Assembly (NCBI GenBank): GCA_016648135.1
Contig: JADDOH010005162.1
Span: 150,095 to 214,094, forward strand
Reading direction: 5' to 3'
Length of the DNA stretch: 64,000 nt
Origin: Agrypnia vestita
Taxonomy: Eukaryota > Arthropoda > Insecta > Trichoptera > Phryganeidae
This document shows positions 11,650 through 42,745 of this stretch, in pieces (position 1 is the stretch's first letter; each line of letters starts with the position of its first letter). The notes under the pieces were generated by a model, which made no database searches, was not told where the DNA came from, and saw only the letters and a list, made by a program, of their open reading frames with translations. Made by a program: the position numbers and the translations under genes.

Positions 11650-11850
11650 TTCTCTCCTCTTGACGGATTACTGCTTCGCATCCGCCAGAGTGCAGCGGCT
11701 CTCCGGAACGTCTCTCGACCAATCAGATCCTCGCCCGGCGACGCCGTCCCGCTCTGCCCTCGCGGCGAGAGGGAGACGGCGCACGTCGGGGGCGGGGCCG
11801 CTCGGGGCCCCGCCCAGCCGAGGGTGCGGCGTCACAATTTTTGTTTTGGG
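11650..11850. promoter_or_regulatory. GC-rich island with GC-box and CCAAT motifs
   Basis: Contains GGATTA (11665-11670), GACCAATCAG, GGGGGCGGGGCC and GGCCCCGCCC in about 200 GC-rich bases, 7 kb upstream of the first visible otd exon. This composition is promoter-like. Open frames on both strands are shadows of the base composition. Whether it is an otd promoter or enhancer is inference. Confidence 0.35.
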
Positions 11851-12025
11851 AGGAGTGGGGGATCGTTTGATACAAGCGACGTGTAATAATAATAATACCC
11901 GGTAGAGGTTTTTCACCCCGCAAAGGCATGAACCCGGGACCGTAGGCCTGTATGAATGTGAAAATTTATTTTTTGTCTAAACTATGTTTCTGTGTATTTA
12001 TTTGCTTATTCACTTTTTGCATACA

Positions 12026-12858
12026 TACAGGGTGTCTCACTGGTAGCAAAAAAATTTGGCACAGGTGGATTCCTGCCTTGATAATGCGTCGAAAATGTTG
12101 AAGCAACCATGACTTGATATCAACAGTTATCATCATCATCATATCACTCTTGGCTCTACAACCCCTGGTGGGTCTTGGCCTCCTCAAGAGTCTTCCTCCA
12201 CTCATCTAGGTTTAGTGCCAGCTCTCTCCAGTTCAGAAGCTCCAAGGAAGAAATATCTTTGAGGACATTGTCACACCATCTTAATTTTGGCCTTCCTAAG
12301 CTCCTTCGCCCTATCGGCCTTGAGTTCAGCAGGGACTTTGGTGCTTGATGCTCGGACATTCTCTCCACATGACCCAGCCACCAAAGTCTTCCCAGTTTAT
12401 CAATAGTTACTTAATTATAGAGATATGCAATTCGTATCAAAGTTTGCATTTGTTTTTCAATATTTCTGACTTATTTTTTGTTAAAAGTTGAACTATCATT
12501 ATAGTAACTTATATCGATAGTGAAAAACTTATTCGCTTCAATTTACCTAACTCAAATAAAATGATAAAAATCTTGTGAAAAATCTGATTTCAATTTTGTA
12601 AGGTTTTCATCATTTTATTCGACTTACCTATATTACCTAAAGCGAATGAATTTTTCATTATCGATTTAAGTTACTGTAATGATAGTTCAACTTTTTGCAA
12701 AAAATAAGTAGGTAAGAAATATTGAAAAAAAATGCTAACTTTGATATTGCATATCTCCATAACTATTGATATTAGGTCGTAGTTACTTGAAAATTTTAGA
12801 CTCATAACATAGGCAGGAATCTACCGACCAAGTTTCTGCTGCTAGCTCTGGTACACCC
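12026..12858. repeat. Complete fold-back MITE of the TACAGGGTGT family, split by a LINE
   Basis: Left end ATACAGGGTGTCTCACTGGT; right end GCTAGCTCTGGTACACCCTG. The left half (CGAAAATGTTGAAGCAACCA, ...GTTGAACTATCAT...) reappears inverted in the right half, so the RNA or single strand would fold into one long hairpin. Without the nested LINE at 12131-12402 it would be about 560 bp. Relatives: 725, 10836, 33353, 37261, 42350 and 55100. Confidence 0.8.
12131..12402 (-). mobile_element. LINE 3' tail (RT C-terminal region, family L-a)
   Basis: The minus-strand frame 12368-12156 reads ERMSEHQAPKSLLNSRPIG, GRPKLRW, NWRELAL, DEWRK and EEAKTHQGL. This is the familiar C-terminal tail after the reverse transcriptase domain of endonuclease-type LINEs. 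The element ends in a (GAT)n tail at 12131. It is strongly 5' truncated and inserted within the fold-back MITE: GATATCAA...TAGTTA flank it as in intact copies. Close copies lie at 27.4 and 52.4 kb. Confidence 0.8.
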
Positions 12859-12869
12859 TGTATATTTGG

Positions 12870-13051
12870 TAAAAAATCAAAATTAAATATTTATCTGGCG
12901 GAATATTATGAACTATTAAAATCTAAATAATAATGTGTCAATTATTTTCATTAGAGTTTTACTAGATATATAGCTTATTTCGGTTTCTTTTCAAAATATA
13001 TGCTTAGGAAAGTTATGCTCGATGTTCTCACTGCACGCCACTGATACCTAG
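12870..13051. repeat. hAT-like MITE, left end lost
   Basis: The right terminus GTTCTCACTGCACGCCACTG and the interior match the complete copies at 18600, 26863 and 30413. The left 50 bp are absent and the element abuts the fold-back MITE. Confidence 0.7.
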
Positions 13052-13512
13052 GCATGTATTATGTAGGTATACCTGCCTAGGCGGGTACTGTCGAATACAC
13101 CTAGGTGCATTCCTAATAGAGAGAGCTACTGACAATAATAAAAAAAGCCCACAGACGCTGTGAAAATGAAGTACATTGTGTAGGGAAGGTAGGTAGGCAG
13201 CCAGATAATCCGAGCACACGAGACGCGACAATGGTGGACGATGACATTCCAGTCGGAACACTGATTCCATTGTGTGCGTCTGGAATTAAAAAACGTTATA
13301 AATAATACGAACAAGAAAGCAGCAACGGCTTAGTATCGAGAGGTGTCCCACTCACGACTTTCTAGCAAAGCTTCTCATAGCTATATTCGAGTTTTGTATC
13401 TATGGCGTAAATTTTAGTTTTTAGGTAGGTATAACAATATTTTTATGTGTATGTTCTAAGAACAGAATTGTTGGATTTCGTCCGCAAAAGGGAAATCATT
13501 AATTAAGATAAA
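13052..13512. other. Non-coding stretch, no gene seen
   Basis: Overlapping short minus-strand frames near 13.03-13.31 kb have no recognisable content. Confidence 0.4.
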
Positions 13513-13680
13513 TTATGGAAGTCTCACGGAGACCAAGTTATTTAAATGGGTTACATCTTTACATCTTTATAGGACAGCACAGGGCTTGTGAGCTGGCTTA
13601 AGTGATCACTTTACGCAATGCAACGTTCACCATTCCACCGTAAGAACATTCACACGTTACCAAATTTTCGAAAGTTGTAA
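13513..13680 (+). repeat. Family T repeat copy (diverged)
   Basis: AATTATGGAAGTCTCACGGAGACC and later GGCTTAAGTGATCACTTTAC with CAATGCAACGTTCACCATTC give the family order. Confidence 0.7.
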
Positions 13681-13684
13681 ATAT

Positions 13685-14432
13685 AATATGTGGGGTATAA
13701 AAGCAAAGGAAGCAAAATCAAAACACAGTATAGTAAAGCATACAGTATTATATCTTCATACAATCAGCCGAAACGACGCCCTTCGAAATCTCGGTATACT
13801 TCGAACTGCTCAGCCGCCGCAGGGCTGCAGTAACGTACGGACGCAAGCAGGGTGAGACGCTCCCACGCATACATTTAGGTCAGTTTATGGCACCCCAAAC
13901 CATAAAGAGTCAGTCAATGAGCAGCCCTGGTGCGTTTTTAACCAAGTTTAAGTACCAAGCGGCCGTAGGTATTTATTTCAAGGACACTGCCAAGATAACA
14001 TACTGTATGTATTTATTATACTGTGATCAAAAACAATAAAGTGTTTTAAATGCAGTCGCCGCTGATTGCTAATTTAAAATGTACCTACCTACCTACTGAA
14101 TTCTAGATATTGTGTATGTATGTAGGTATCAGCGGTGAGAACAAGAAGCAAAAAAAATCGAAATTTAATATTTTTCTGCCAGAATATTATGAAATATTAA
14201 AATCTGAATAATATGTTAATTACCTACTGTGATTGGAATATTACGAGATATAACTACCATTTTCTTATTTCGGTTTCTTTTCAAAATATATGGTAAATTC
14301 ATAAATCTATCCCTTCCAAACTCATGTTTACTATAAATTTGTAGGCTATGTTTCCTGTAAATTCTCGAATCCTCGATGACTGCATTATTTTTTTTTGGAT
14401 GTTGCTTCCTTTGCTTTTATAATCGGACATAG
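13685..14432. repeat. ATGTGGGG-family MITE with an unrelated interior
   Basis: Left end ATGTGGGGTATAAAAGCAAAG; right end TTGCTTCCTTTGCTTTTATA, as at 26583 and 51048. The interior is much longer than in those copies. It contains a less AT-rich block (about 13770-13990) that I cannot assign, and a partial hAT-like MITE at 14135-14290. Confidence 0.6.
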
Positions 14433-15000
14433 GTATGTTCTTTATGTGTCTTCTCTCAAATATTTACCTTAACCATCTACAGTCGAAAATTAGTACTTCC
14501 CATGACAAAATATACATAGTTGTCACCGCTGGTAATGACAGCTATGTATTTCTTATTTTTATTCTACTTACAAGTGGCTTATAAATAGTTTCGTCTCTAT
14601 GAGACTTCTATAATTTATCTTACCTAATTAAGTATTTATGTTTGATATACCTACAACAACTTTACTTATCATCGTTCACCATCACTAGGTTCATATGTTT
14701 TTAAAGAAAAATAACTGTAACAAGAAGTGTTTTTTTTCTTTTTGTAGTATCTAAATTATATAGGTAGTACAATAATTTTCTTTGTACAAATGAGATCAAT
14801 TAATAATAATTTAATATTTCATAACAATTTATAATAAAAAAACGACACATTTAAGCAACAAAAATATATCGTATGCTACATTGTAGATATAATAATGTTA
14901 ATACCTAGTTAGATGCGCGGAATTTTTCGAAAGAGTTTCGAGACAAATGCAAAAGATTGATGGAATTCGTTTAAAAACCTACCACGCTAACCTCCATTTT
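14433..15000. other. Non-coding stretch with a family T end at 14582-14620
   Basis: TTTCGTCTCTATGAGACTTC followed by TATAATTTATCTTA is the start of family T on the minus strand; the rest of that copy is not recognisable. No gene. Confidence 0.45.
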
Positions 15001-15178
15001 TTTAAAATAGAGATGCGAACACGGAATACGTGTCACATCAATATTCTTACTATTTTAAAACTAAGTTAAAACGCTTGTACTTTGAAAATAGGACTTACTT
15101 GCTGGTCTTGAGTGAGGTTTGAACCCGTGACCTTCGGATCACGAGACGAGAGTCCTAACCACAAGACCAACAAGCCAC
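15001..15178 (-). repeat. tRNA-derived SINE (family A)
   Basis: Minus strand: CTTGTTGGTCTTGTGGTTAG with the A-box, B-box GGTTCAAACCTCA, then a shared body (AGTCCTATTTTCAAAG) and the tail AGATGTGAACACGGAAT-like end. Close copy at 16076-16252. Confidence 0.75.
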
Positions 15179-16075
15179 TATTGCTATAACTATGTCAATT
15201 TTTGGAATTTTTGAATGATTGATGACTAAAATTATTATTAAAACTTCAAGGTATAGGATAAAGAACAAAACACGATATTTTGAAATATTTTAGGGTAGTT
15301 GTAGCCCCTGACCAGAATCGTTCTCCAATTTCTGGTTTATTCGATAACGCCAGATCTTTCGCGGACGCCGTCTGTTCCTGTTGCCTTCAATACTCATCTC
15401 GCATACCTATCTTCTTAACCATCCCCTCCTCGCTAGAGTATGAGAGATGAGACGGGTTACTTATATACCTCTGTGTGACAGAATACATCGATGTAAAAGA
15501 TTTAATCAGGAATATAAAAAAATACCTGCAATAAGAGCATCAGGAATGCTGGGCGGCTGTGCGTCAGAGGGCGCACCCCGCAGCTGACATTACGCAGGAT
15601 CATCTGACATATTATGCCCTTAAAATATTGGTTTACCGTGGCTATTTGGACCCAGTTTAAATATTTAATCTGAAGATTCTTAACCCGTGCCTTTACGAGT
15701 GGAAATCTTTTCTAAATATTTTCCATTAAATATAGATGAATAAAGGTATCATTGATTGATTTCTGTTTTCTATAGGTACTACATATTCAATTCAAGGATT
15801 TAAGTAGATATGCGATGAATACGGAAAACATAAGTGGATAGGTATATATTCGAAAATTTAATGTCACATCAACACTCTTACAATAACTACGATGATTAAA
15901 ATTATGTTCTCGGAAATAATCGATAATGTGTGTTTCATCAAAATGCAAAGGTTATTCTCTATGTAACGATGTCCGTCACTAACGCTACCAGATGGCGTAA
16001 ATATGGTGTATAAAATGCAAAAAATGCGTAAATATGATTATAAAAAGCAAAAAAAAACATAATTGTCTATAAGAG
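15179..16075. other. Non-coding stretch, no gene seen
   Basis: 15300-15610 is less AT-rich but has no repeat termini or frame. 15795-15880 resembles a 3' fragment of SINE family A. Confidence 0.35.
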
Positions 16076-16252
16076 TAGCTTGTTGGTCTTGTGGTTAGGA
16101 CACTGGCCTCGTGATCCAAAGTTCGCGGGTTCGAACCTCACTCCGGACTAGCAAGTTAGTCCTATTTTCATAGCACAAGCGTTTAGCTTAGTTTGAAAAT
16201 AGTAAGAATATTGATTTGCCACGAATTCCGTGTTCACATCTCTATTTAAAAC
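16076..16252 (+). repeat. tRNA-derived SINE (family A)
   Basis: GCTTGTTGGTCTTGTGGTTA (A-box region), B-box GGTTCGAACCTC near 16130, then the same 100 bp body as the copy at 15.1 kb, ending CGTGTTCACATCTCTATTTA. Confidence 0.8.
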
Positions 16253-17070
16253 GAATGTCCTACACCACACACTACAAATCAAGTCGCTACACTACGCTAG
16301 ATGGCATTGTTCTCATAGCCCTAACTTGCGGCCGAAATATATAATACAATAATGTTTTTACATGCATGGGTGCATAATTTATAAAGTAACGAATGTGCAT
16401 GCTTCAGAAATACCGAATCATCAATACCGGGTGCGAATGCATACCGGATATATTAATAAGGCCGCGAATTATATCTCGTTCTCTCGCTCTATCGCATGCA
16501 GCTGAGCTGAAAGACTGCATCTGAAAACTGTGTGTGAAGAATGTTTCTTTCTTTGTCTTTCGCTCGTACAACGGGTCGAAATCAGAGTCGGTCAGATTCT
16601 TAAATAACTTCTCAGTCTTGGCATTTTTAAAATAAGATAAACGCTCTACTATAGGTATGTTACGACCTAAATGTGAGACAAAATAAGAATTTGGAGATAG
16701 TAGGGTTTAAATTTGTTTGTCTTTCTAATTTAAATAGTACCTACCTACTGTAAGAATTTAAAGACTTTTGCATATTAATATGACAAAATACAAAATACCT
16801 ACCATTATTTTGTTCATATTTCTAAAATAATCGCAACTTAACAGCAATATTCTTCCAATTAATTTAATGGTCAAACGCAAATCTAACACTTTTTATTGAA
16901 AATCAATAATGGAAAGTCACACAAACATGATATTTTGGTAAGTAGTAGGATTAACGATGTAAAAAATTATATCATTCTTAAATCGTTTATTTTGGGAAAG
17001 TAAGGGTTTTGAGAGGGGGCGATATTCTCATAGTAAGAATAGCGATTACTATAGGTTCCTTTTTTATTTT
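16253..17070. other. Non-coding stretch, no gene seen
   Basis: 16280-16640 is less AT-rich; no frame or repeat is recognised. Confidence 0.4.
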
Positions 17071-17245
17071 TAACTAGCTGCAACTCGTAAAAAATGACGA
17101 AACATTTGGTTCGCGTCTTTGCTTAGCCCGATTCGCGTTTGCTGGCCCCGGATTCAAGCCCCGTCTTCGGCTGTTTAATTTCGTTTTTCGTCAGACAGAC
17201 ATACAGACGGACAGACAATGAAATTATAATATTTGATTTTGTGAA
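17071..17245 (+). repeat. SINE-like element (family C) with GACA tail
   Basis: Starts AACTAGCTGCAACTCGTAAA, has a B-box-like GGATTCAAGCCCC, and ends in (CAGACAGA...)n then AATGAAATTATAATATTTGA. The same layout occurs at 60807-61060. Confidence 0.65.
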
Positions 17246-18334
17246 CAAAAACGTGATGGCAAAAATTGAATCTGCGGATGCTTAAACCGACTGTACGGCA
17301 CTGCTCTCAGCTATTTTAGATGAATATTTTCACTGCTCACTTGAATAAAATTTAAAAAAAATCATTGCCTAAGAGTGGCAGAGTTATTTAAATTATACAT
17401 TTATTTGAATTATAAAGTTCCGACTGGAGACGCTGCAATTAAGAAGAATTAATTACCAGTTATATTCGGCCTTGAGGCAGATCACGTGATGCTATAAAAA
17501 ATATTCATAGAAATAATACAATACGGTGATTTGGGTAAAAGTTCTGGAATTCGCTACGGACATTTTTCATTTATTTGTTTTCTTTGTTCATTCGTTTTAT
17601 GTATGTATTATACTATGTAGGTCCCCAACATATTTGGCCGGCGGGAGAGAGAGGGAGCAAGGATTGTTTGTCATTTCCTTTTCAAGTTGATACGTGCGTG
17701 ATGCCCACAAAACCACCATTTCCATTCAAACAGACACGCGAACACTTTTTGGCTTTTCTGAATGTCGTCCATGACGACATTTTTGACCATGATTCATTAT
17801 TATTTGCGTTTGTCGGGCATTTCGAATCGTGGACAAATAGGCCGGTCGAAGTGTAAAAAAATTCGGGTTAAAATTTCAATCGTCATGTACCAACGCATTG
17901 CAACGGTGTGGTCGAAATTATTGAAGTGATAACCATGTAATGGTAGTTGGATGAAATGGATCTACAGGAGGCTTTGATGACAACTGGATGTTCGGTTGCG
18001 TAAGGAAACGTAATCGAAAACACAAAAAAAAACAATTTTTTAATATTTTGCATATAAAAATCTTGCTAATGACCATGGCATATGGTTACGGTATATCCAT
18101 TTTCGAATGAATTTGCACAATCTGTAACGTTGTTCTGGCGTAAATCTATTCACGCTGAAATCAGTTGTCAGCTCTCAAATTGACTGCCGCTGGAAAAGGT
18201 GTTGCCAATTCAAAAACCAACCCCAAAAAACGTCCAAAATTTGGACACTAATGTTATAAAACTATATTTCCAAGAAAGCCAATAACATAGCCATTACAAT
18301 GATATGTATGTGTGTTATTTCATTTTAAAGTTCT
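17246..18334. other. Non-coding stretch; unrecognised 93-codon ORF at 17575-17856
   Basis: The frame 17575-17856 (+) uses a non-ATG-like start and shows no known motif. CTGAATGTCGTCCATGACGA forms a small hairpin. No gene is called. Confidence 0.3.
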
Positions 18335-18599
18335 TTAGCTTTCATCTCTCCACTGCTAGATATAGGCCTCTTCCATACCTTTCCATTCTTCTCTGTTGTT
18401 TGCTTCTTATAGCCTTTTCTTCTCCCATCCCCCACAATGCCTGTATCGTCAGCCCATTTTTTGTGAGATCTTTCCACGCCTTTTTATTCTCCCAAGGTCT
18501 TCACTTCAGAACTCTAGGAGTCCTACCATCCTACCTTGCAGCATTCCATATCCATTGCCATTTTAACTGGGCTACATGATCCATGATATCCACTACTTT
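18335..18599 (-). mobile_element. Degenerate LINE 3' tail (family L-b)
   Basis: The minus strand reads DIMDHVAQLKWQW, then (with stops and shifts) RPWENKK, and ...MERYGRGLYLAVER. This matches the conserved tail of insect LINE reverse transcriptases (the R.A.LKW.W.GHVAR ... RPW ... W...GEAY pattern). It is a fossil. The hAT-like MITE at 18600 is inserted in or next to its 5' side. Confidence 0.75.
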
Positions 18600-18826
18600 C
18601 AGGGGCGTGCAGTGAGAACATTGAAGCAAGACATTTACGAAAGAATATACATACAGGAAAAAAATCGAATTAAAACATGTATCTCGTAATATTCCTATTC
18701 CAATTATTATCATATTTTAATATATCGTAATATTCTATTAGGTACATAAATATTTTATTTCAATGATTTTTACAAATATATGTCTTCGTAAAAGTCATGT
18801 TTCAATATGCTCGCTGTATACGCCTG
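18600..18826. mobile_element. Complete hAT-like MITE with 8 bp target duplication
   Basis: Left end CAGGGGCGTGCAGTGAGAAC, right end terminating ...TACGCCTG. The flanks ACTACTTT (18592-18599) and ACTACTCT (18827-18834) form an 8 bp target duplication with one change, as hAT transposases make. 227 bp, non-coding. Sister copies at 26863 and 30413. Confidence 0.8.
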
Positions 18827-18848
18827 ACTACTCTAGTTCTGCGCCTAA

Positions 18849-38657
<19,809 letters not shown>

Positions 38658-38673
<16 letters not shown>

Positions 38674-39098
38674 TGGCAAACCCAACTCGATCAAATTCAT
38701 GCTCTTCATTTTAAAATGTTAACTACGATACCTTTGAACATTTGTGTTAGCTTACACGTGTTTTTCTGAACCCGAAAAAGCGAGGAAAAATTAACAGTAG
38801 GTATTTTTGTTAGAGTTATCTGGGATATCCTTCCGTATGCATATATGACTTTTCTAAGTAACATATACAAAGATATACACAACACAAATCAACATGATCT
38901 AGTGGAAAACCCTCCGGCCAACTCGATCAAATTCATGTTTCTAATTTTAAAATATTAACTACAATACCTTTGAATATTTGTGTTGAAAGAGGCGAGGAAA
39001 AAATTAACAGTAGGTATATTTGTTAGAATTATTTGGGGTATGCTACCGTGTGCATTGACCTTTCTAAGTGACATATACAAAGACATATATAACACAAC
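38658..39098 (+). repeat. Tandem duplication of the otd stop codon and early 3' UTR
   Basis: Unit 1 (38658-38886) starts in the last five codons (ATCAACATGGTCTAGTGG). Unit 2 (38887-39098) starts ATCAACATGATCTAGTGG. Both then share AACTCGATCAAATTCATG, CCTTTGAA.ATTTGTGTT, GCGAGGAAAAA, TTAACAGTAGGTAT and TGACATATACAAAGA-like ends. Unit 2 lacks about 20 bp present in unit 1. Confidence 0.9.
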
Positions 39099-40440
39099 TC
39101 ATGACAATATTTACCGATCTATGACACGGTATTGCCACGAAATATACAAATACAGACACACCCTGCTTTCAACACGGCGTTAACATCAACATTCTAATAA
39201 CATCAATATTCACAAAAAAACACCATCTCCGATGATAATAGGATCATCACATACAAACACAGACACCCTGCTTTCAACATGGCATTGCAAGCCAATACAT
39301 GACATCAACACTCACAAAAATCACCATTCCTGATGATAATAGGATCATCAAACACCATCCCTGACAATAGGATCAGAAATGTCTGACAGAAAAGTCGTAT
39401 ATACATGGTAGGATACACCAGAAAATTCTGAACGAACGCCTGAGAACATTTTAAAGACTAGGTGTTTCAAATTTTCGGCCACAGTTGACGTAAAAAAATA
39501 TTGAAAGTTTTCCAATGTGATCAATTTATTATTTTAAATGCATTTAGTAACGGTGAAGCGAAGAATAAAAAAAGGTAACGTTTATCTCGCAGATTTAAAT
39601 GTTAGTTATCATCAGGTACGTTAATGTTTTAGAAATGCAAACCATTGATATACTAATTTTATTTGTTGGTAAATGATAGCAAATACCAAATGATGGGTAA
39701 TGGTGAACAAATATTAGACATATCAAGATTGTTCAAAACAGGTTCCAACATTTTTGGTTATGACCAAAGTAAAAATTGACAAAATATTATTTGAATGATG
39801 TACATATGATTTATGGATATTGTGAGAAATGTGGAATGTGCCAGAGTAGAAAGAGAGGACGTTTTCAGTAAGGCCCGTCACCATTCAGCAACGAACGAAT
39901 TTAGAGAGAGGGCATCAATTGTATAATATATCACTTTCTCTGACTTTTACAATCATTTGATAAGAATTTTGGGTTCATGAAGGAAACCATTAAAAATGTC
40001 AATGGTGTTTTCAAAATACACTCAAAAACATATCACTGCAAATTTTTTTGAAAATTAAGACAATATTCTTTATTCATGTGTTTGAATTCTTTGATAATTG
40101 GCCTAAAATTGCCTTATTTGTATTTTTTTTATTCAAAATATTTAATTAGTGGCTATTGAGAACATTTAGCAACGAATGAAAAAATAGTTTCAGAGCCTTT
40201 AAAAGTTGATGTACATTGTCCTTACTTTATTGACTCGGTGGTTTAAGGACGGCCTAACTTATGTTCAAAGTGTGTTATTTTTATTATTCAGTAATCGAAT
40301 CTATCCATCGACTGTTGTAAATTCTTGTCTCAAATTTCCGAGGTATTACGCCGTGTTAGTAAAGTTTCCTTTTAAGATCAACAACGACTCAAATATCTCG
40401 GTAATTTAAATATATTTAGTTGATGTAATAAATGTAAATA
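38674..40440 (+). other. otd: Probable otd 3' UTR
   Basis: Starts after TAG at 38673. It contains both tandem duplications and no repeat-family insertions. AATAAA hexamers at 40427-40432 and 40437-40442 are candidate poly(A) signals, but this region is AT-rich and such hexamers are common. The true end is unknown. Confidence 0.35.
39146..39351 (+). repeat. Second tandem duplication downstream of otd
   Basis: ACAAATACAGACAC.ACCCTGCTTTCAACA at 39146 recurs at 39253, and GATGATAATAGGATCATCA ends both units (about 107 and 99 bp). Confidence 0.85.
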
Positions 40441-42349
40441 AAAAATGTTACGAATATTCTTCAAATTTGAAAAAATTGGTATGTTTTGTAAATAATGTAA
40501 AAAAATGTTTTTAGTAAATTTTTATGCATTTTCAGCATATCATGGTCTAATCATACATAAATCATAAGAATTTTATATCTAAGTATCATTTTTTAAATTG
40601 AATTATATTAACATAGGAATAAAAAGTGTAAATTAATAAAAAATAAGTATGTGAATAATAAATATGATGTATTTGAGTATAAATAATTATTGTAAAATAT
40701 TATTTCAAATGGTGTGTGATTGTATAATGTAGAGTTCTAATAATTGATATTTACATTTTATTTTTATTTACAGTAATAATACATAAATGAAATATTTAAA
40801 TATTTTCGCAAATTCTATAATTATTATATTTTTATTTTAAACATTTGCATAATGTTCATCTCAAACGGAAACCTTTCAACTGTCATCTATAGAAACCTTT
40901 TAGGATAATTTTACAAAGTCTTATTTAATTTTTCCTAAAAACTATTTGCCGCCATTTTTATGCAATCCAATTAAATTTGTACAGATATTTTAAACAAATC
41001 CACTTTGTTGATTTCACCGATTAACCGAAATGATTTATTTTGTCACGTTTTTTCCCTGGAAAATAAATGTAACTGCAAACATTATATGTGCCAATTTTTA
41101 TATATTTTTAAAAATTCAATGTGTTCGTTAATTACAAGGATTTTGAAACGGTCGAATTGCCGACTCGTGTTTTAAATGAATAAAAAAATAAAAATTACTA
41201 TTTTATTGAAAATCCTCTGAAAATTTTCGAACGAAAGACGTTAAAAGTACAATGAAAATAAATTGAAACGAAAATATTATATAAGCAAAATAAAAATAAT
41301 AATTGCAGGTACATAATTATTAGATAAAAGGGTTTATATTATGATCATCACTGTTCAAAAAATGAATAAATATATAAATCAAAAATTTGTCCAATTTTAT
41401 TTATTTTTCCTGCATTATTTAATTATTTGTGGTTTGGCAATATGGCCAAATTTAAAAGTTTTTGCAAGCCTCTTCGTAATAATTATGGTCGATGTACTAT
41501 TCTTCTAATGAGGTCCCACAAACGGATGATTGGGATGTTTTTATTGAAATAAATCTGGACATTTATGAAAGGCTCTTACAAAAAATATACAATTGAGAAT
41601 TAGTTACAGAAAATATTCTAAATCATCCCCCCCAATTCTCATGATAGAAACATCGCTATATTATTTTAACAATCATGTCTTTACTTCTGTTTTATACCAT
41701 TGTACACTTCCTCATGACGTCATTGTGCATGACGTGATGACCAGATTGCCAGATCGACAGATGTCTTTACTTTTCTCATATATATAAACTTTTGTGTGAG
41801 GATATCATATCGTTGTTGTTATTCTGAGAACATTCTGAGAACAGGGGGGCATATCGGAGAGTAAGACACAAATTATCCACCCTATTTGATATAATCGGTT
41901 ATTGTTGTTCTAGCGCAAAATAGACGGAACGTACTTATTTCGGACATGTAAAGTTTATATGAAAAATATCAAGATTCATGTCAAATGTTAATATTTTCTC
42001 AATGTTTACATTTATTTAAAAATGACGGTACTTTTACATGTCGGTTCTTAAAGAATGAGTATTTATTTATTCATAAAAAAAGAAAAAAAAAGTATTTACA
42101 CTATAAAGAAGTTACGGACGTTTCATCACTCTTTTTATATACATACACTTATTTGTCACTTAGCTTATAACGCCCCATTAGGTGAAAACTGTTTAAATGT
42201 TGGTTTTAATTAAAAATTTTGATATTTTGGTTGAACAAATTAGTGAGTGGGTCTGAAACAAATTTCAACTAACTTTAGAAAAAATATTAGTATCTATTTT
42301 ATATAATATAGTTACATTACATCAAAATTGACTTAGTGAAAGATCTTAC
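40441..42349. other. AT-rich non-coding stretch, no gene seen
   Basis: No recognisable repeats or frames. Confidence 0.45.
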
Positions 42350-42745
42350 ATGGGGTGTCTCATAGCCAGTAGCAAAAACGATTTTGAATAAAAAATATTC
42401 TTTACACTTTGAGCAAAAAGTCGATAGGTAAGCGACACCAAAGCTTGCATTTAAATTCATTCGCTTTAATACAAGTCAAATAAGGTGACAAAAATTTTAC
42501 AAAAAATATTTTTCAAATTTCTGCAGGGATTTTATAATTTTAAAGAAAACAATTTTTTAATATTCAATATAAATTATATTCATGATAGTCCAAAGTTTTA
42601 CAGAAAATAATTTAGAAATATTGTAAAAAATACAAACCTTGATGTCGTTTACCTCCTTAACTATTGATATTTTATTCAAAGTGTAATGAATATTTTATAT
42701 TCAAAATTGAAAGAAGTTAGCTACCAGACGAGATTTTATTGTGTT
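42350..42745. repeat. Diverged fold-back MITE, TACAGGGTGT family
   Basis: Left end CATGGGGTGTCTCATAGCCA; interior with GTCGATAGGTAAGCGACACC and the family's ATTCATTCGCTTTAATACAA. The right half is eroded. Confidence 0.6.

Noticed and set aside
15098..16150. tRNA genes at 15.1 and 16.1 kb (also 7.3, 21.6, 25.4 and 60.9 kb)
   Set aside because: A- and B-boxes are present, but acceptor stems do not pair and the sequences continue into shared SINE bodies.
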